A DNA stretch of 64,000 nucleotides from Toxorhynchites rutilus septentrionalis (lineage: Eukaryota; Arthropoda; Insecta; Diptera; Culicidae), in contig NC_073746.1 in NCBI RefSeq assembly GCF_029784135.1, positions 166,524,825 through 166,588,824 of the forward strand, written 5' to 3'. Below are positions 33,901 to 44,785 of this stretch, piece after piece. The position numbers and the translations under genes were made by a program. The notes under the pieces are model-generated. The model did no database searches. It saw nothing but the letters and a program-made list of their open reading frames with translations, and was not told the DNA's origin. The stretch's first letter is position 1; the number at the start of each line of letters is the position of its first letter.

Positions 33901-34659
33901 ATTTTGAATTAATATTTTAATATTATGTGGTTGGAGGAGACGAAACAAACAAAAGAGTGCCCTCGATGGATTCTTATGTGTGTCGTTTGATGAATTGGCG
34001 CAGTCAGGACAACGTCATTCTAGGATGTCTTGAGCTGTGTCAATAATCCATGGTCAACATATTCACAAAGGTAGAGAGCGAACGACTGTGATTCCTATGA
34101 GACAATCAACAGAAGCGGTTCGAGGAATGATAGCGAGACGCTATCATGAGTAACACCTACACAGCCTTTGTTCAAACGACAGCACGTATGTTCAAACAAA
34201 AGAAATGCAGTTTTTAATGGGTTCTATTACAAAATTACACGTATTTCGTCCAACATGTTGCTGGATGTATACAAGATTTATAGAAGAATCGTTAAGTTCG
34301 GACAGTCTTCTAAGTATTTAAACAACATCGAGTAATGATTTTCATCCAAATTTAAGCAATTTAAAATTATTTTTTTTAAAATTATTTTTAAGTAAGGATT
34401 TTTTTCTTCCACTTTTCATCAATTTGAGCTTTATATGAACTGAAAAATCGTAATGTAAAGCATATAGAAAATTGCTGAGGATATTTCCTATTAATTCGTG
34501 TATTTGGAATCAAAATTCATCAATTAATTAAAGAGCTATTAACGTTCAAAAACACTTTTTCACATCTAAATATTGAAATGGGCCCCTATATTGAAAGGTT
34601 AGACGTAGTCCTACGTCAAAATAAATTCTGGGCGGGACTAAGTTTGTCGGGTCAGCTAG

Positions 34660-37103
34660 TGACATATAAACGAGTCAACAATCATCAGTCGTAATTTAGA
34701 TTGGTCGTATGATAATGAAAATTATGATTTTGTGTAGCTTCCATCCTATGTACCAAGCTTCAAAAAAATCGAGGAAAATCGCGTCAAATTTGCTGAATTT
34801 CCAAGAAATTTGATGTGGAGTTGCTCAATAATAAGTCGTTTCGCTCAAAGAGGCTCAGTATTAGATGTTTGCGAAACAGAGTTGAATGGACACTGGAGGT
34901 TCGGCATGTTTTGGGAGTTTTGTGTGGCTCTTTTGATCTTTGTTAACCATGATTTTGTAGGGAAAACTGAGAACGTTTAGATCATTAGCGTTTCGTGCGT
35001 TTCCTCAAGTTGTCTTGAGAAGTCGGGAAAAGCGTCCAAAAGAGCTGAAATACCCTATCTTCAGCTGGAGTTGAAAGAGTTAAGCTACGTTAATACTACT
35101 TAACATAGCTAATTTAATCTCGATAACAAGCGAGGTATTTAACAAACTGTAAATGTTTCATAGAGATATTGTATGTATAGTTTGTGAAAAATTATATAGA
35201 TAGATAGACACCTATACCGGGGTTCAAGCGATTACAAGTGGTAGTTTTAGTGTAAAATTGAACTGTTGGTAGAATTTTCTCGAAGATTAAATTTACTGCT
35301 GCATTAGGTACAGTATTGAAGAAACCTAACAAGCGCACCGCAATATTTGCGAAGCGGGGAGAACGAACATATGTGTAGAAATACTGTTATGGATTAATAT
35401 AATTATCTGTATATCATGAATTAGATTCAGTTGCATCATTAATGTATAACGGAACACGTTCATCAGCTAAACCAGTTTACTGTGGCTCATTCAATTAATA
35501 TTCGATTCGAAGTCATTCTTCACGCGAGGTTCACATATTCTAGACTTCTATTACAACAAAATGTCAACAAGCACTTCATCAGTTCATCTCGACTCCTTCC
35601 AAGCTCGATCATATTTGAAGCTTCACTCCGCGAGCAATGGACGAAAATATGATAGAATCAGGACAAGTATTGCTGCAGCAGCGAAAATAAACCATCAGAA
35701 GAGAGTCGTGATGACGGCATGATGATCAAATTATACAGCGCTAAATCAAATTTCAGTTCGGGCCGATCGAAATTGGAGGAGCACAACCAATCAACTTTCG
35801 GAGCTGTCGGACCGCCTTCATCCCGTTGTTTAACCAATCTGAACTTCGACTCTGATGAGAAATTGATTTTTTAACTGTGCCCTGCGCTTATTAATTAAAC
35901 TTGTTGTTGCCTGATGTGATATCATTGACATTCGATTCACACGCATTCTGTATCAGTGATGTGAGATGTTGTCGGGAAAATTCATAACAGGAAATAATTC
36001 AGCCATGAGCCCCCGGTCTACGCTACGGATTCTGCCATTGGCAATGAACTGTGAAATTGAATTAATTTCAACGACTAATTCAAATTAATTACGTTACTTT
36101 GCTCGGGATGCTCAAAACATTATTTCTCTCATCATTGATACGGTCAAAATTAAACTTCAAGTAAGCACTTCATGTACAAGTTCAAATCTACAAGATCAGC
36201 CAGACCCGATACATCCTGCAGACTGATTCATCGCATGACAATCTGCAGTTACTCAGTCGTGCACAATCAGTCGGGGTCCCCAGAGCGCATTTATGTTGAT
36301 GAGTTTTAATTAAGAACACGAAGAACATAACGTCAGCTCCAAGTGCTCACTGCGCGGCGGCATTGCTTCTTCTTATGCTAATGTCTCCCCTGGTATCTGT
36401 CTGCGGCGGAGTCCGCTATGGTATCCCAACACGACCGCCGCGGATTCAATAAACGTGTACTCGTATGACCGCATCTCGTTTTTGTTTGGCCATGAAGTGT
36501 GCGCTTGGACCGCTTTTGGCGCGGTAGTGGAGGTTTCCTCGTCTCCCGCGAGAGCTATTTAGTGATGCTGCGCATAGAACCGCAAGCTTGCGGACTGAAC
36601 CTCGGCTTCTTATGTACCGCGGAGTTTACTGCCACAAGCCTCACAGGGTCACGTTTTATGTACAAGGCTAGCAGTAAAATGTTGTCGATATTCATCCATG
36701 CTGCCTTTGCTGTCTTCGTGGTATCGAATTGATTATCAATTATTATTGGTACGATTGCAATATGTAAACATTACGTTGTTGTTACCATACGGGACTAAAA
36801 ATAACGTTATTGTGTCATTGGCGGTCATTTCCTACTGAGCCGCTCCTGAGGCTAGTCCGCACATGTGACCAGATGCAGTATTGCACACGATCGATCGATG
36901 CCCGAGGAAGCATAAAGCAGTTTAACTGGTTTTGTCGTTCTAGGTTAAAACGAGTGGATGCTTGGAAGGTTATGACTGATATTTTTCCATTCCTCTCGTT
37001 TTTCTCACATTGTGGTTGTATACATAGCCGTTGTGTAGGTCATTCCTCTTTGAGATGGTGGTTGCTAGTTTGTATGTTTTCTCAAATAATTGATTAGTGT
37101 TAT
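34660..37103. other. No recognisable gene
   Basis: Mixed AT-rich sequence with a somewhat GC-richer part at 36330-36720. A 77-codon frame (36499-36732) shows no domain. No element ends were recognised; this may be ordinary intronic or intergenic host DNA. Confidence 0.35.
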
Positions 37104-37472
37104 GACGTAGGACTGTATTTTTTATTTCTGTACCGTGATATGAATCCAAAACTTCGAAAACGAAAGCGTTTCGTCGGAGATGCAAGGTTTCGATCGGTAA
37201 TATCTTTTTGCCGGGTGAGCGAAGTGGTGTGATAGTTCATTCGAAAGATAAAATATATGCGAGTGATGTTTTTTTTTGTTTACCCTAAAAACATGTTTCA
37301 ATAGCTCAATATTGCCTTGAAAGCAAACTACCGAAGTCACAAAACCACTAAATATGGGTATCTCAGTCGCAATCGGTCAGCGGTAGGAGGCATGTCGTCA
37401 GCTGGCGGAAGCAATTTTGTCGTTCAGCATATTAACTTACAAAGCAGGTTTGCCCGCCCTATACTTAAAATA

Positions 37473-37985
37473 AAGGGTGTTCAATCAAAAATGAGAATCT
37501 CTTCTGTGATATAGTAAAGAATAAAAAAAATATTTCAAGCAATTCAGTATTTTTTATTAAAAACATAATGGTTGATCTTCAAAAAAAAGTCAGTGAATGT
37601 TAGCAAAGCGACCGTGCTCAACCATACGGCCCAACTTGATGGACATGCTCTCACAAGAGCGCTGGACGGCGCTGACATCCATCTTCCGGATCCTCGGTAC
37701 ACCTTCTGGTTGATGACAAGCCCGCTCGGCTTGTTAAAGTAGGGATTTGAAATCCCTCGACGTTCCGGGATGCCAGGATTCGGTAAACAGTGCTCACCGG
37801 CACATTTTCGTCCCGGAAGTGGTCTACTGTAAACTTTTTTCTTTGGCTTTTACGCGTTCCGAGGAACCGTACAACGCACTCGCGGAGTGCTTGTTGTTTT
37901 GACGCCATCTCTGATCGAACTGACAGAAGCCGAGCGAAAATAAACGAGTAACCCGTTTCTAGGGAGCCCAGAGAGCAATTCTCTC
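37473..37985 (-). mobile_element. Tc1-mariner superfamily element remnant (left end plus N-terminus)
   Basis: The end AAGGGTGTTCAATCAAAAAT follows TA (37471-37472). A matching inverted end with TA lies at 41500-41528, but whether it belongs to the same copy cannot be told. Only the N-terminal part of the transposase remains, so most of the gene has been deleted. Confidence 0.6.
37651..37908 (-). pseudogene. Tc1-mariner transposase N-terminal fragment
   Basis: An 85-codon frame from ATG 37908 carries the first helix-turn-helix: RECVVRFLGTRKSQRKKFTV, then DHFRDENVPVSTVYRILA. Arthropod Tc1-mariner relatives have a matching VRERVVRF…GKPFTVxHFxxEGVPxSTVY start. After about residue 48 the similarity is lost, and the DDE core is missing. 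Non-functional. Confidence 0.6.
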
Positions 37986-38759
37986 GGTGAGCAATTCTAT
38001 AAATGAGTTATACTCAATGAGGTACATATGAGGTGGAGCAGTAGGCAGAGTATATTTGTATTGGTAAACAAAATATGGTGTTGTCATTTCTTGCATACAA
38101 TATGGAATGTATATGGAAGAGACGAAACAATATTTAATAACTCACAATTTGATGATGTCATGAGAAAAAAGGCTTTCAATCAAATTTCAATCTTGTAACT
38201 GATTGTTTTTTAATAGATGATAATTGTATTGTGACATACTTCCATAATTTAAGGAGCAAAAAAGCCCAGAGAACAGTATTATTCTCAGTCCTCGGAAATA
38301 GCAGAATTTTCAATGAAATGTTGCTTAATTGTAAACTATTTTCCTCAAATCACATACACCTGTACTGGAAGCCTTCAAAATATCATGACATCACAGCGAA
38401 AATAACGAAAATTTGTTTGTTTCTATGAAGGTGAGAGAGTGAAAATGATGATCAAAAATGTCACTTTAATTGATCTTTTCCGACATCATTTCAGGAATAT
38501 CCACTGCACACTGTCATGTATATTCAGTGGGAACTCCATGAAAAGATCTATTTTTAATTGATAAAAAACATGCCGAAAAAAAGACGGGTGGGTAATGTCG
38601 GGGACATAACCGGAGTGACGTAGGACTATACAAAGGAGACAGCTTTTGTTAAATATATATTTTGAATATATTGTTTTATTTTCTTCTCCTACGTGAATAC
38701 CTACCTATCTACCTGAAAAATGGATTAGTTTACTGTTTACTCTTTATGAATATGTTGAT

Positions 38760-38775
38760 GGTTCTGAAAAGAACC
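38760..38775 (-). promoter_or_regulatory. Histone 3' stem-loop (remnant)
   Basis: On the minus strand GGTTCTTTTCAGAACC, a perfect 6-bp stem with TTTC loop, matches the replication-dependent histone mRNA 3'-end signal bound by SLBP. It lies downstream of the H2A pseudogene at 38996-39154. Confidence 0.7.
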
Positions 38776-38995
38776 TTTGGTGTTGTGTTTTTGTTATCAC
38801 TCGATATTCCCATCTTGTTCGGTTAAACCTTCCTGTTTAGCTATTGCGTTTGCCACTCGCCACAGCTTTCACAGTTGGAAAATTTCTTCCCATCCAGCTT
38901 GTGACATATTGTTCAGTAAATTTAATGCGACGTGCCGGAGAAACACTTTGCCACTCACTGAAACTAATTGTTGCCTTGATGAGCGCCGAACCGAA

Positions 38996-39154
38996 GCTGC
39001 TCTGTTCTTGATGCGGGTTTTCTGATTGTCGTGAGCAGCTTTGCAAGCCAACTCGAGCACTCCGACGGCCGAAACTCTATAATCGCTGTTAGGTATACTG
39101 GTGCTCCGGCACCAATCCGTTCGGCCTAGTTACCCTTGCGGAGCAATCAGTGAA
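38996..39154 (-). pseudogene. Histone H2A pseudogene (fragment)
   Basis: The minus-strand translation contains AERIGAGAPVYLTAII and, in a shifted frame, VLELACKAAHDNQKTRI, matching the H2A core (AERVGAGAPVYLAAV; EVLELAGNAARDNKKTRI). The N-terminal tail is deleted in this copy and the C-terminal third is not recognisable. A stop replaces the Tyr in GNY. Non-coding; near-identical to the copy at 45612-45850. Confidence 0.85.
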
Positions 39155-39702
39155 TATCCCACTCGATATCCCCATCTTGTTCGGCTAAACCTTTCTGTTT
39201 AAACCTTTCTGTTTAGCGATTTGCCACTCGCCACAGCTTTCACAGTTGGAAATGTTTTTCCCATCCAGCTTGTGACATATTTTACAGTAAATTACATTCA
39301 ATGGCACGTCGCATTACCACCACTCAGTATCGGATTGGAGGTAATTTTAACCTGTAATTGAACATTTGCGATGACAGTGGTACAATGTCGACTTTCAATG
39401 TGGGGTCATAATTTGGACCCCGAACTCTATGTTTACAAAAATGTCCAACTAAATATGTCGCATTACAGGTCCGTCCAATTGGCTAAATGTCGAGATAAGT
39501 GTAAATTACTGTACTTTCAATCTAGAAGCAATTTAAGAATTGGTGAAAATCAATAAGCTCAGAACAACTGCCAAATTCACATACTCATCATATCCTGGCA
39601 AACAAATTATGAAAAAATCAATTTGTGTTTTATTATTATTTTGGATATTGTTTTAGAAAGCATTGAACTGTATTTCCTAAACTCTTTTTTGGAAGGTTTA
39701 AT

Positions 39703-39718
39703 GGCCCTGAAAAGCGCC
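39703..39718 (-). promoter_or_regulatory. Histone 3' stem-loop (remnant, one mismatch)
   Basis: On the minus strand GGCGCTTTTCAGGGCC. One stem pair is mismatched compared with GGCCCTTTTCAGGGCC. It is downstream of the H2A pseudogene at 39932-40136 and identical to 44770-44785 in the other arm. Confidence 0.65.
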
Positions 39719-39931
39719 TTGTTTTATGGAATGGTTCCAATTTAGAAAACTTAGTAATCTTGGTTTTGAAAAAAACCATTTCGAACGCCCTCGATGCCGC
39801 CTTGTTCTGGATTTGTCACCAAAGCAGTTTGTATAAAAAACAAACTTTTTTTCTTCTGCTACCTGATGCCGTTTTGCGATTGCGTTTGCCACTCGCCACT
39901 CGCTGCAACTGCCTGTTGTTGTCTTGATGTG

Positions 39932-40136
39932 TTCTGTTCTGAATGCGGTTTTTCTTATCGTCGCGAGCTGCTTTACCAGCCAACTCGATCACTTCGGCGG
40001 CCGAAACTATATAACGCCAGCTTGGTGGACTGGTGCACTGGTACTAACGCGCTCGGCCTAGCTACCCTTGCGGGGAACTCCAGATCAACACGGTTCGAGC
40101 GGGATTTTTCCTTTCCCTTCACTTTTCCTCCTTTTT
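39932..40136 (-). pseudogene. Histone H2A pseudogene lacking its start
   Basis: The minus strand reads KGGKVKGKEKSRSNR, then a deletion, then AERV-like and APVH segments, and later VIELAGKAARDDKKNRI, the best-preserved H2A alpha-3 helix region in the window. The ATG and first residues present in the inverted partner (44350) are missing here (about 29 bp). Promoter-like DNA continues upstream to about 40420, as in the other arm. Confidence 0.85.
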
Positions 40137-40659
40137 TGGTTTGTTGATGTGTTGTGATGCGAACCGATGTGGTGTACGGTTTGAATGAGAATGATCGTTA
40201 CGGCAGCGGAGCGGGGATTTTTAAGCTGACTGGCTGGCTCGAGAATTACGCATGTGTGAGACTGCGACCAATGTTTCGTTCATTTTTTTCTTTTTCCTTT
40301 CCAATCGTGCTTCATTCTATTTCGCTGCTGCTCTGGTTGCCCGTTTTGGTCGGTACGATTTGAGTAGCACAAAATGGACCAATCAAAAATGGGCACATAG
40401 TGCATTTTGACAATGCTTGATATTTCACAATTATTCAATTATTTATCTCAAGAAAAATTGAATGTTATTCGTTATGATAGATGCGTAGATATATTTCCTA
40501 TCAATTGATGCAAAAACCTTTGCGATCTATTGAGAAATGCTCGAGTTATACGCGTTCCAAATCTTGCATTTTTTCCTACTTGTTCAGTGCCTAGATTTCC
40601 ATTTCACCCCCTATATTTTCCGGTTAGACGTAGTCCTACGTCAAAAGCGTTTTGATATG

Positions 40660-41170
40660 GATGTGGAAGTATTTGTGCATCTATTTTGCTATGCCAGTTT
40701 CCCCATGCTGCATGGTTTTGAAATCTGTGTTAGGGAAACATTCCAATTTGCAAAAACGCAAACGAGTACAAATGTACCCGCTGCTTGCATCTATTTTGCC
40801 ATGCCGATTTTCCCAGGCTCCATGGTTTTGAGGTCTGTGTTAGGGAATCATTCCGATTTGCAAAAACACAAGCGAGTACAAAAGTTCCCGTTGATTGCAT
40901 CTAATTTGCATCGTTGCTGGACGGCGAGGGATCGAGTGCCTTTCTCAGGGCAATGAGGGTGGACGTGTTGTGCAGGAGTTGGAGTAGAGTTGTCCAAGGG
41001 CCTTTCTCAAGGCTAGAGACGAATGAACTGAAAAGTTTAAAGTCTATATAATACAAAACCATTCCATTCCATTGCATCTAATTTGCAATGCCAGTTTTCC
41101 CTGGCTCCATGGTTTTGAGTTCTGTGTTAGGGAAAGAGCCATTCATTCCAGCGATGGTACCTCAATCGTT
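40660..41170. repeat. Tandem repeat of about 110-180 bp units
   Basis: Four units starting near 40676, 40783, 40892 and 41072 share gcatctattttgc, atgccagttttccc, catggttttgag and ctgtgttagggaa. The third is cut by a segment (acggcgagggatcgagtgcc, aaggctagagacgaatgaac) seen in other repeats here. Units are not identical, so the array is old. Confidence 0.8.
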
Positions 41171-41499
41171 GCGCAATCATAACTGAGTGGATTTCCGAGC
41201 GACACTCGCTTTTATACCGATTGGTATGATTTCAATAACCTGTTTTGGAAGCAATTTTAAGACTATTGAAACAAGTTCAAAAAGTAACAAGCATAGAACG
41301 CGTAGAAATTTTACCTTTCGAATGAAGTGCATATCATACCATTTCGTTCAGTTGTTTTGGAGCTATTAACGCTCAAAATCTCGTTCTCCGGCGTAACGCT
41401 TTCGTTTTCGAAACTTTGAACTTCACAGTATAGAAATGAAAGACGAAGTCCTACGTCAAAAATTTACACTATTTACTTTTTTTACAGAAAGGTACTAGA

Positions 41500-41528
41500 A
41501 TCATTCTCATTTTTTATTGAACACCCGT
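41500..41528 (+). repeat. Isolated Tc1-mariner-type terminal repeat
   Basis: The inverted form of the 37473 end: ATTCTCATTTTTTATTGAAC followed by ACCCGT and TA (41529-41530). It may be the right end of the element starting at 37473 or a solo end. Confidence 0.5.
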
Positions 41529-41530
41529 TA

Positions 41531-42501
41531 TATTGCTTGTCACTTCGTCGCAAACCTTTTCTGCCCATTCCGGGTGATATAATTTGTGTGCCATCTTCAA
41601 ATAACAAAATATTTGGTGCTTCAAATCAAACTGCATGGCTACCTGTTATCTAAATTGATAGAGCTACAAAGTATTCTCTCTAAGGTAAGAAGGAGATAAG
41701 CAGGGCAGACGTGAGGCACTTCGTAGCCTACATGACTGCATGTTCGCTCACCAAACGAACGATCATGTGTACAGTACCGGTTCCTCCATTGATTGATTGG
41801 TCTTTTTCAAGGCTAGAGGTGAATGAAAATTGCAGTTTAAAGCCTCTTCAATAGAAAAAATGGGTTGGTTATATCTTTGATATAACCCTAAGGTTGACGT
41901 GGGACAGCCGTTGGTTTACTAATAATTTGTTTGTATTGATCAAATCATTGATTGAATGAAAATTCAACATATTTTCTATGTAAGTAAAGAATTTCAACAA
42001 ACGCCATATAATGTAAGGCACCTTGGTTTTGTTTGGCTGTGTTAGGGAACACATGTCGATGAGAACTAGCTAAACACATGTTGGTGGGAACCGAAGTTCC
42101 CACCGCACAGTGGAGCGACTACATATAAATGATGATGACGATGGTGATGAGATGGACCCGCCTCCTTCCCCTACAGAGGTTTGAGCAAGACGAGTTATCT
42201 AAAAAATGATTCATTTTTTCAGATATAAATTCGTATATAGTATTGTAATGTCAAAAACAACCCAAGCCGATACCCAGTCGTGTCCACCACAGAGCCGATA
42301 CAGTACCGACAAGCAGCCAATTGGTCTACCAAAGCACAAGTGCAACCGCCATCCTTGTTCTGGATTGACAATGAATATCCTCATCCAGAGAAGTTGAGAA
42401 ATTATCATTTACGAAAAATTTCTAGACCGGCTCTTAAAAAAACTTTACCTCTATATCCTTTATATCTGTGCCACGCGCACGGCACTCAAACTCATGTAGG
42501 C
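41531..42501. other. No gene; worn repeat edges
   Basis: At about 41805-41855 the phrase aaggctagaggtgaatgaa … gtttaaagcctcttcaatag is the common short repeat (compare 11515 and 46930, inverted). Near 42030-42055 a ctgtgttagggaacac phrase recalls the 40660 array. No coding content. Confidence 0.4.
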
Positions 42502-42929
42502 CAGTGTTGCTACACGTACAAATTTATCTGGAAAGGTACAGATTCTTTCGTTATTTTTGGTACATATTCTCGTCAAAAAGTACAGATTGGTACAGATTTT
42601 TTCTGCGGGTGAATCTTACATTTGAACAAAGCTACATTGAGGTACATGATTACTTTTACGCCGCAGAATTGGTTGGTGTGGAATTTTTAATAAATGATAG
42701 TATGCAATCTAGATTCAGAAAAACTGTGTATAAGCATCATCAAACACACCAATGACGAATGAAATGTAAATGTGATATTTGAAGTAAATAAATGAATAGT
42801 TTTAATGCTAATAAAATGGATTTTTCTCTACAACGAATATTTTCGATGATACAGATTTTTTTGGAAGTAAAAGTACAGATGAGTAAAATTTTTCACCTCT
42901 CTGGTACAGATTAAAATGTGGCAACACTG
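42502..42929. mobile_element. hAT-like MITE with 8-bp TSD (one mismatch)
   Basis: Ends CAGTGTTGCTACA and, inverted, CAGTGTTGCCACA. The flanks are ATGTAGGC (42494-42501) and ATGTAGAC (42930-42937). Both termini are rich in GTACAGATT words. It is 428 bp; a short frame in the centre ends in SMQSRFRKTVYKHHQTHQ but has no recognised domain. Confidence 0.82.
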
Positions 42930-43239
42930 ATGTAGACTACTGTTATTATTATTTTAACTAATGCAAAATAAAAACAAAATGAAAATAGTCCACCATTAGC
43001 AAGATCAATTAGCCATAATAGAGATAATAACTAATTGAAAACAAAAATATAACATAAATGAAAAATTGTTCAAAATTGTTTATACGATATAATCCATTAA
43101 AAAAACTTCTTCAGAAATAACTGTTCATGATAAGATATCCGTTCGTACAAAACATCGTTAGTCAAAAATGAAAAAAAAAAGAATGGCTAAACAAGAAAAG
43201 TGTCGGCCAATGCGAAAGAAAAAGATTGTATTTCCATAA

Positions 43240-43760
43240 TTTCGGGCGGCTGCACGTGATCCATTTTTTTTTTTGGATTTTATGGCTCACTCCCCCCGCA
43301 GTATTTTTACATACGTTTTTATATAATTATATGATCTTTGTGCAAAAAATCCCTGTTGGGCGTCCTCTCTGTTCATCATCAAAGATCATTTAGTTTATGG
43401 ACAACCCCTCAAATCAAACAAATTCTGCTATAAATATACAAGATTGATCTCAAATAACAAATTTAAACAACACAGTTTATACAAAAAAAAAACAAATCAA
43501 AACAATCACCTTCTTCTTCTTTTTCTTCTTCATAACTGCCATCAGATTCATCATTATCTTTTTCTGATCCAATACAGGCAAACCTTTTTTTGTGCGGGGG
43601 ATAGGGACCGCACAAAAAAGTCGCATAAAAAATCGTGCAAAACTTTACCAGCAGCTTTAAAAAATCGTGTTTGGCACACATTGTGAAAAAAACTTTTTTT
43701 GTGCGGTAGATAGGGACCGCATAAAAAAAAGTTTCCCACAAGAAAATAACTCAAATCCAT
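43240..43760 (-). repeat. Inverted relative of the 20478-21340 interior
   Basis: Minus-strand phrases gatgaatctgatggcagtta, gaagaagaaaaagaagaaga, atatttatagcagaatttgt and ttgaggggttgtccataaac match the order at 21120-21290. Two short palindromic cgcacaaaaaaag / cttttttttgtgcgg segments (43585-43625 and 43690-43730) flank the acidic-tail codons. Unrecognised element. Confidence 0.55.
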
Positions 43761-44059
43761 GCCAAATCCATCCAAATGTGTACATTTCACTTATTTCTAT
43801 CAGCAGGAAAAATCTCTCCCGCTGTTTTTTGACGTGGGACTACGTCTAACCGGAAGATATAGGGGGTGAAATGGAAATCTAGGCACTGAACAAGTAGGAA
43901 AAAATGCAAGATTTGGAACGCTTATAACTCGAGCATTTCTCAATAGATCGCAAAGGTTTTTGCATCAATTGATAGGAAATATATCTACGCATCTATCATA
44001 ACGAATAACATTTCATTTTTCTCGAGATAAATAATTGAATAATTGTGAAATATCAAGCA

Positions 44060-44349
44060 TTGTCAAAATGCACTATGTGCCCATTTTTGATTGGTCCATT
44101 TTGTGCTACTCAAATCGTACCGACCAAAACGGGCAACCAGAGCAGCAGCGAAATACAATGAAGCACGATTGGAAAGGAAAAAGAAAAAAAATGAACGAAA
44201 CATTGGTCGCAGTCTCATACATGCGTAATTCTCGAGCCAGCCAGTCAGCTTAAAAATCCCCGCTCCGCTGCCGTAACGATCATTCTCATTCAAACCGTAC
44301 ACCAGATCGGTTCGCATCACAACACATCAACAAACTAACACAAGCAGCC
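44060..44349 (+). promoter_or_regulatory. Captured histone-type promoter and 5'UTR
   Basis: Upstream of the H2A ATG are two CCAAT boxes in inverse form (gattggtcc at 44089, cattggtcgc at 44199), a TATA-like CTTAAAAATCC (44249) about 100 bp before the ATG, and an initiator-like TCATTCTC (44281). Keeping promoter DNA means the histone segment was captured as genomic DNA, not from mRNA. The same block is inverted at 40150-40440. Confidence 0.55.
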
Positions 44350-44600
44350 ATGTCTGGACATGGCAAAGGAGGAAAAGTGAAGGTAAAGGCAAAATTCCGC
44401 TCGAACCATTTTGGACTGCAGTTTCCCGTAGGTGTATTCGCCAATTGCTCCGCAAGGGTAGCTAGGCCGAGCGCGTTATTACCAGTGCACCAGTCCACCT
44501 AGCCGCCGTTATAGAGTTTCGGCTGCCGAAGTGATCGAGTTGGCTGGCAAAACTGCTTGCGCTTTGGTTCGGTGGGCATCAAGACAACAACAGGCGGACG
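44350..44600 (+). pseudogene. Histone H2A pseudogene, start codon preserved
   Basis: From ATG 44350 the frame reads MSGHGKGGKVKVKAKFRSNH, then FGLQFPVG, close to the H2A N-terminus ([27 protein letters not shown]). A frameshift follows; LLRKG and AERV appear in another frame, then APVHLAAVIEF and EVIELAGKTA-like residues. The loop before KKTRI is deleted and the C-terminal third is absent. The original frame stops at a TAG in place of coding sequence. Non-functional. Confidence 0.9.
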
Positions 44601-44769
44601 CAAACGCAATCGCAAAACGGCAGCAGGTAGCAGAAGAAAAACGTTTGTTCTTCGTACAAACTGCTTTGGTGGCAAATCCAGAACAAGGCGGCATCGAGGG
44701 CGTTCGAAATGGTTTTTTTCAAAACCACGAGTACTAAGTTTTCTAAATTGGAACCAATCCATAAAACAA

Positions 44770-44785
44770 GGCGCTTTTCAGGGCC
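44770..44785 (+). promoter_or_regulatory. Histone 3' stem-loop (remnant, one mismatch)
   Basis: GGCGCTTTTCAGGGCC, about 170 bp beyond the H2A pseudogene 44350-44600, mirror image of 39703-39718. One stem mismatch. A further related sequence, inverted and imperfect (gatcctgaaaaggacc), lies at 45351-45366. Confidence 0.65.

Larger units (their letters stand above)
31712..34618 (+). mobile_element. GACGTAG-type element with hairpin terminus, 2.9 kb
   Basis: The left end reads GGGTGGGTAATGTC-(gag)-GACATAACC, a hairpin, then GACGTAGGACT (31744-31754). The right end is AGACGTAGTCCTACGTCAAAA (34601 on). Removing it restores a continuous Helitron-like sequence (…aacaaaaaaaata + taaattctgggcgg…), which fixes the limits to within a few bases. 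The interior holds an 8-bp-TSD MITE (32312-32744), an unassigned frame (32978-33235) and a Helitron Rep fragment (33250 on). The same termini bound 38584-40646 and 43824-46272. Confidence 0.65.
29741..34659 (+). mobile_element. Helitron-like copy split by two large insertions
   Basis: Three pieces, 29741-29899, 31574-31711 and 34619-34659, join to match 28830-29081 and the minus strand of 4004-4340. The last piece contains the 3' end GTCGGGTCAGCTAG|T (CTAG at 34656-34659). The first gap is the pogo-type palindrome 29900-31571; the second is the GACGTAG-type element 31712-34618. The 5' end is absent. Confidence 0.75.
38584..40646 (-). mobile_element. H2A-carrying GACGTAG-type element, copy 1
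   Basis: It begins GACGGGTGGGTAATGTCGGG with the hairpin and GACGTAGGACT (38617-38627), and ends GACGTAGTCCTACGTCAAAA (40627 on). The full length is mirrored, nearly identically, by 43824-46272. It contains two tandem H2A pseudogenes on the minus strand (38996-39154 and 39932-40136) and two histone-type 3' stem-loops (38760-38775, 39703-39718). Relative to copy 2 about 0.38 kb is missing at about 39160, removing the start of one H2A copy. Confidence 0.8.
37104..41460. mobile_element. GACGTAG-group element with ~70-bp inverted ends, hosting other elements
   Basis: Left GACGTAGGACTGTATTT … ACTTCGAAAACGAAAGCG (37104-37170) is mirrored by the right CGCTTTCGTTTTCGAAAC … GACGAAGTCCTACGTC (41392-41457). 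Within lie a Tc1-mariner remnant (37473-37985), the H2A-carrying element copy 1 (38584-40646) and tandem repeats (40660-41170). The CGAAAACGAAAGCG-type end also occurs near 61226-61246. Confidence 0.5.
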
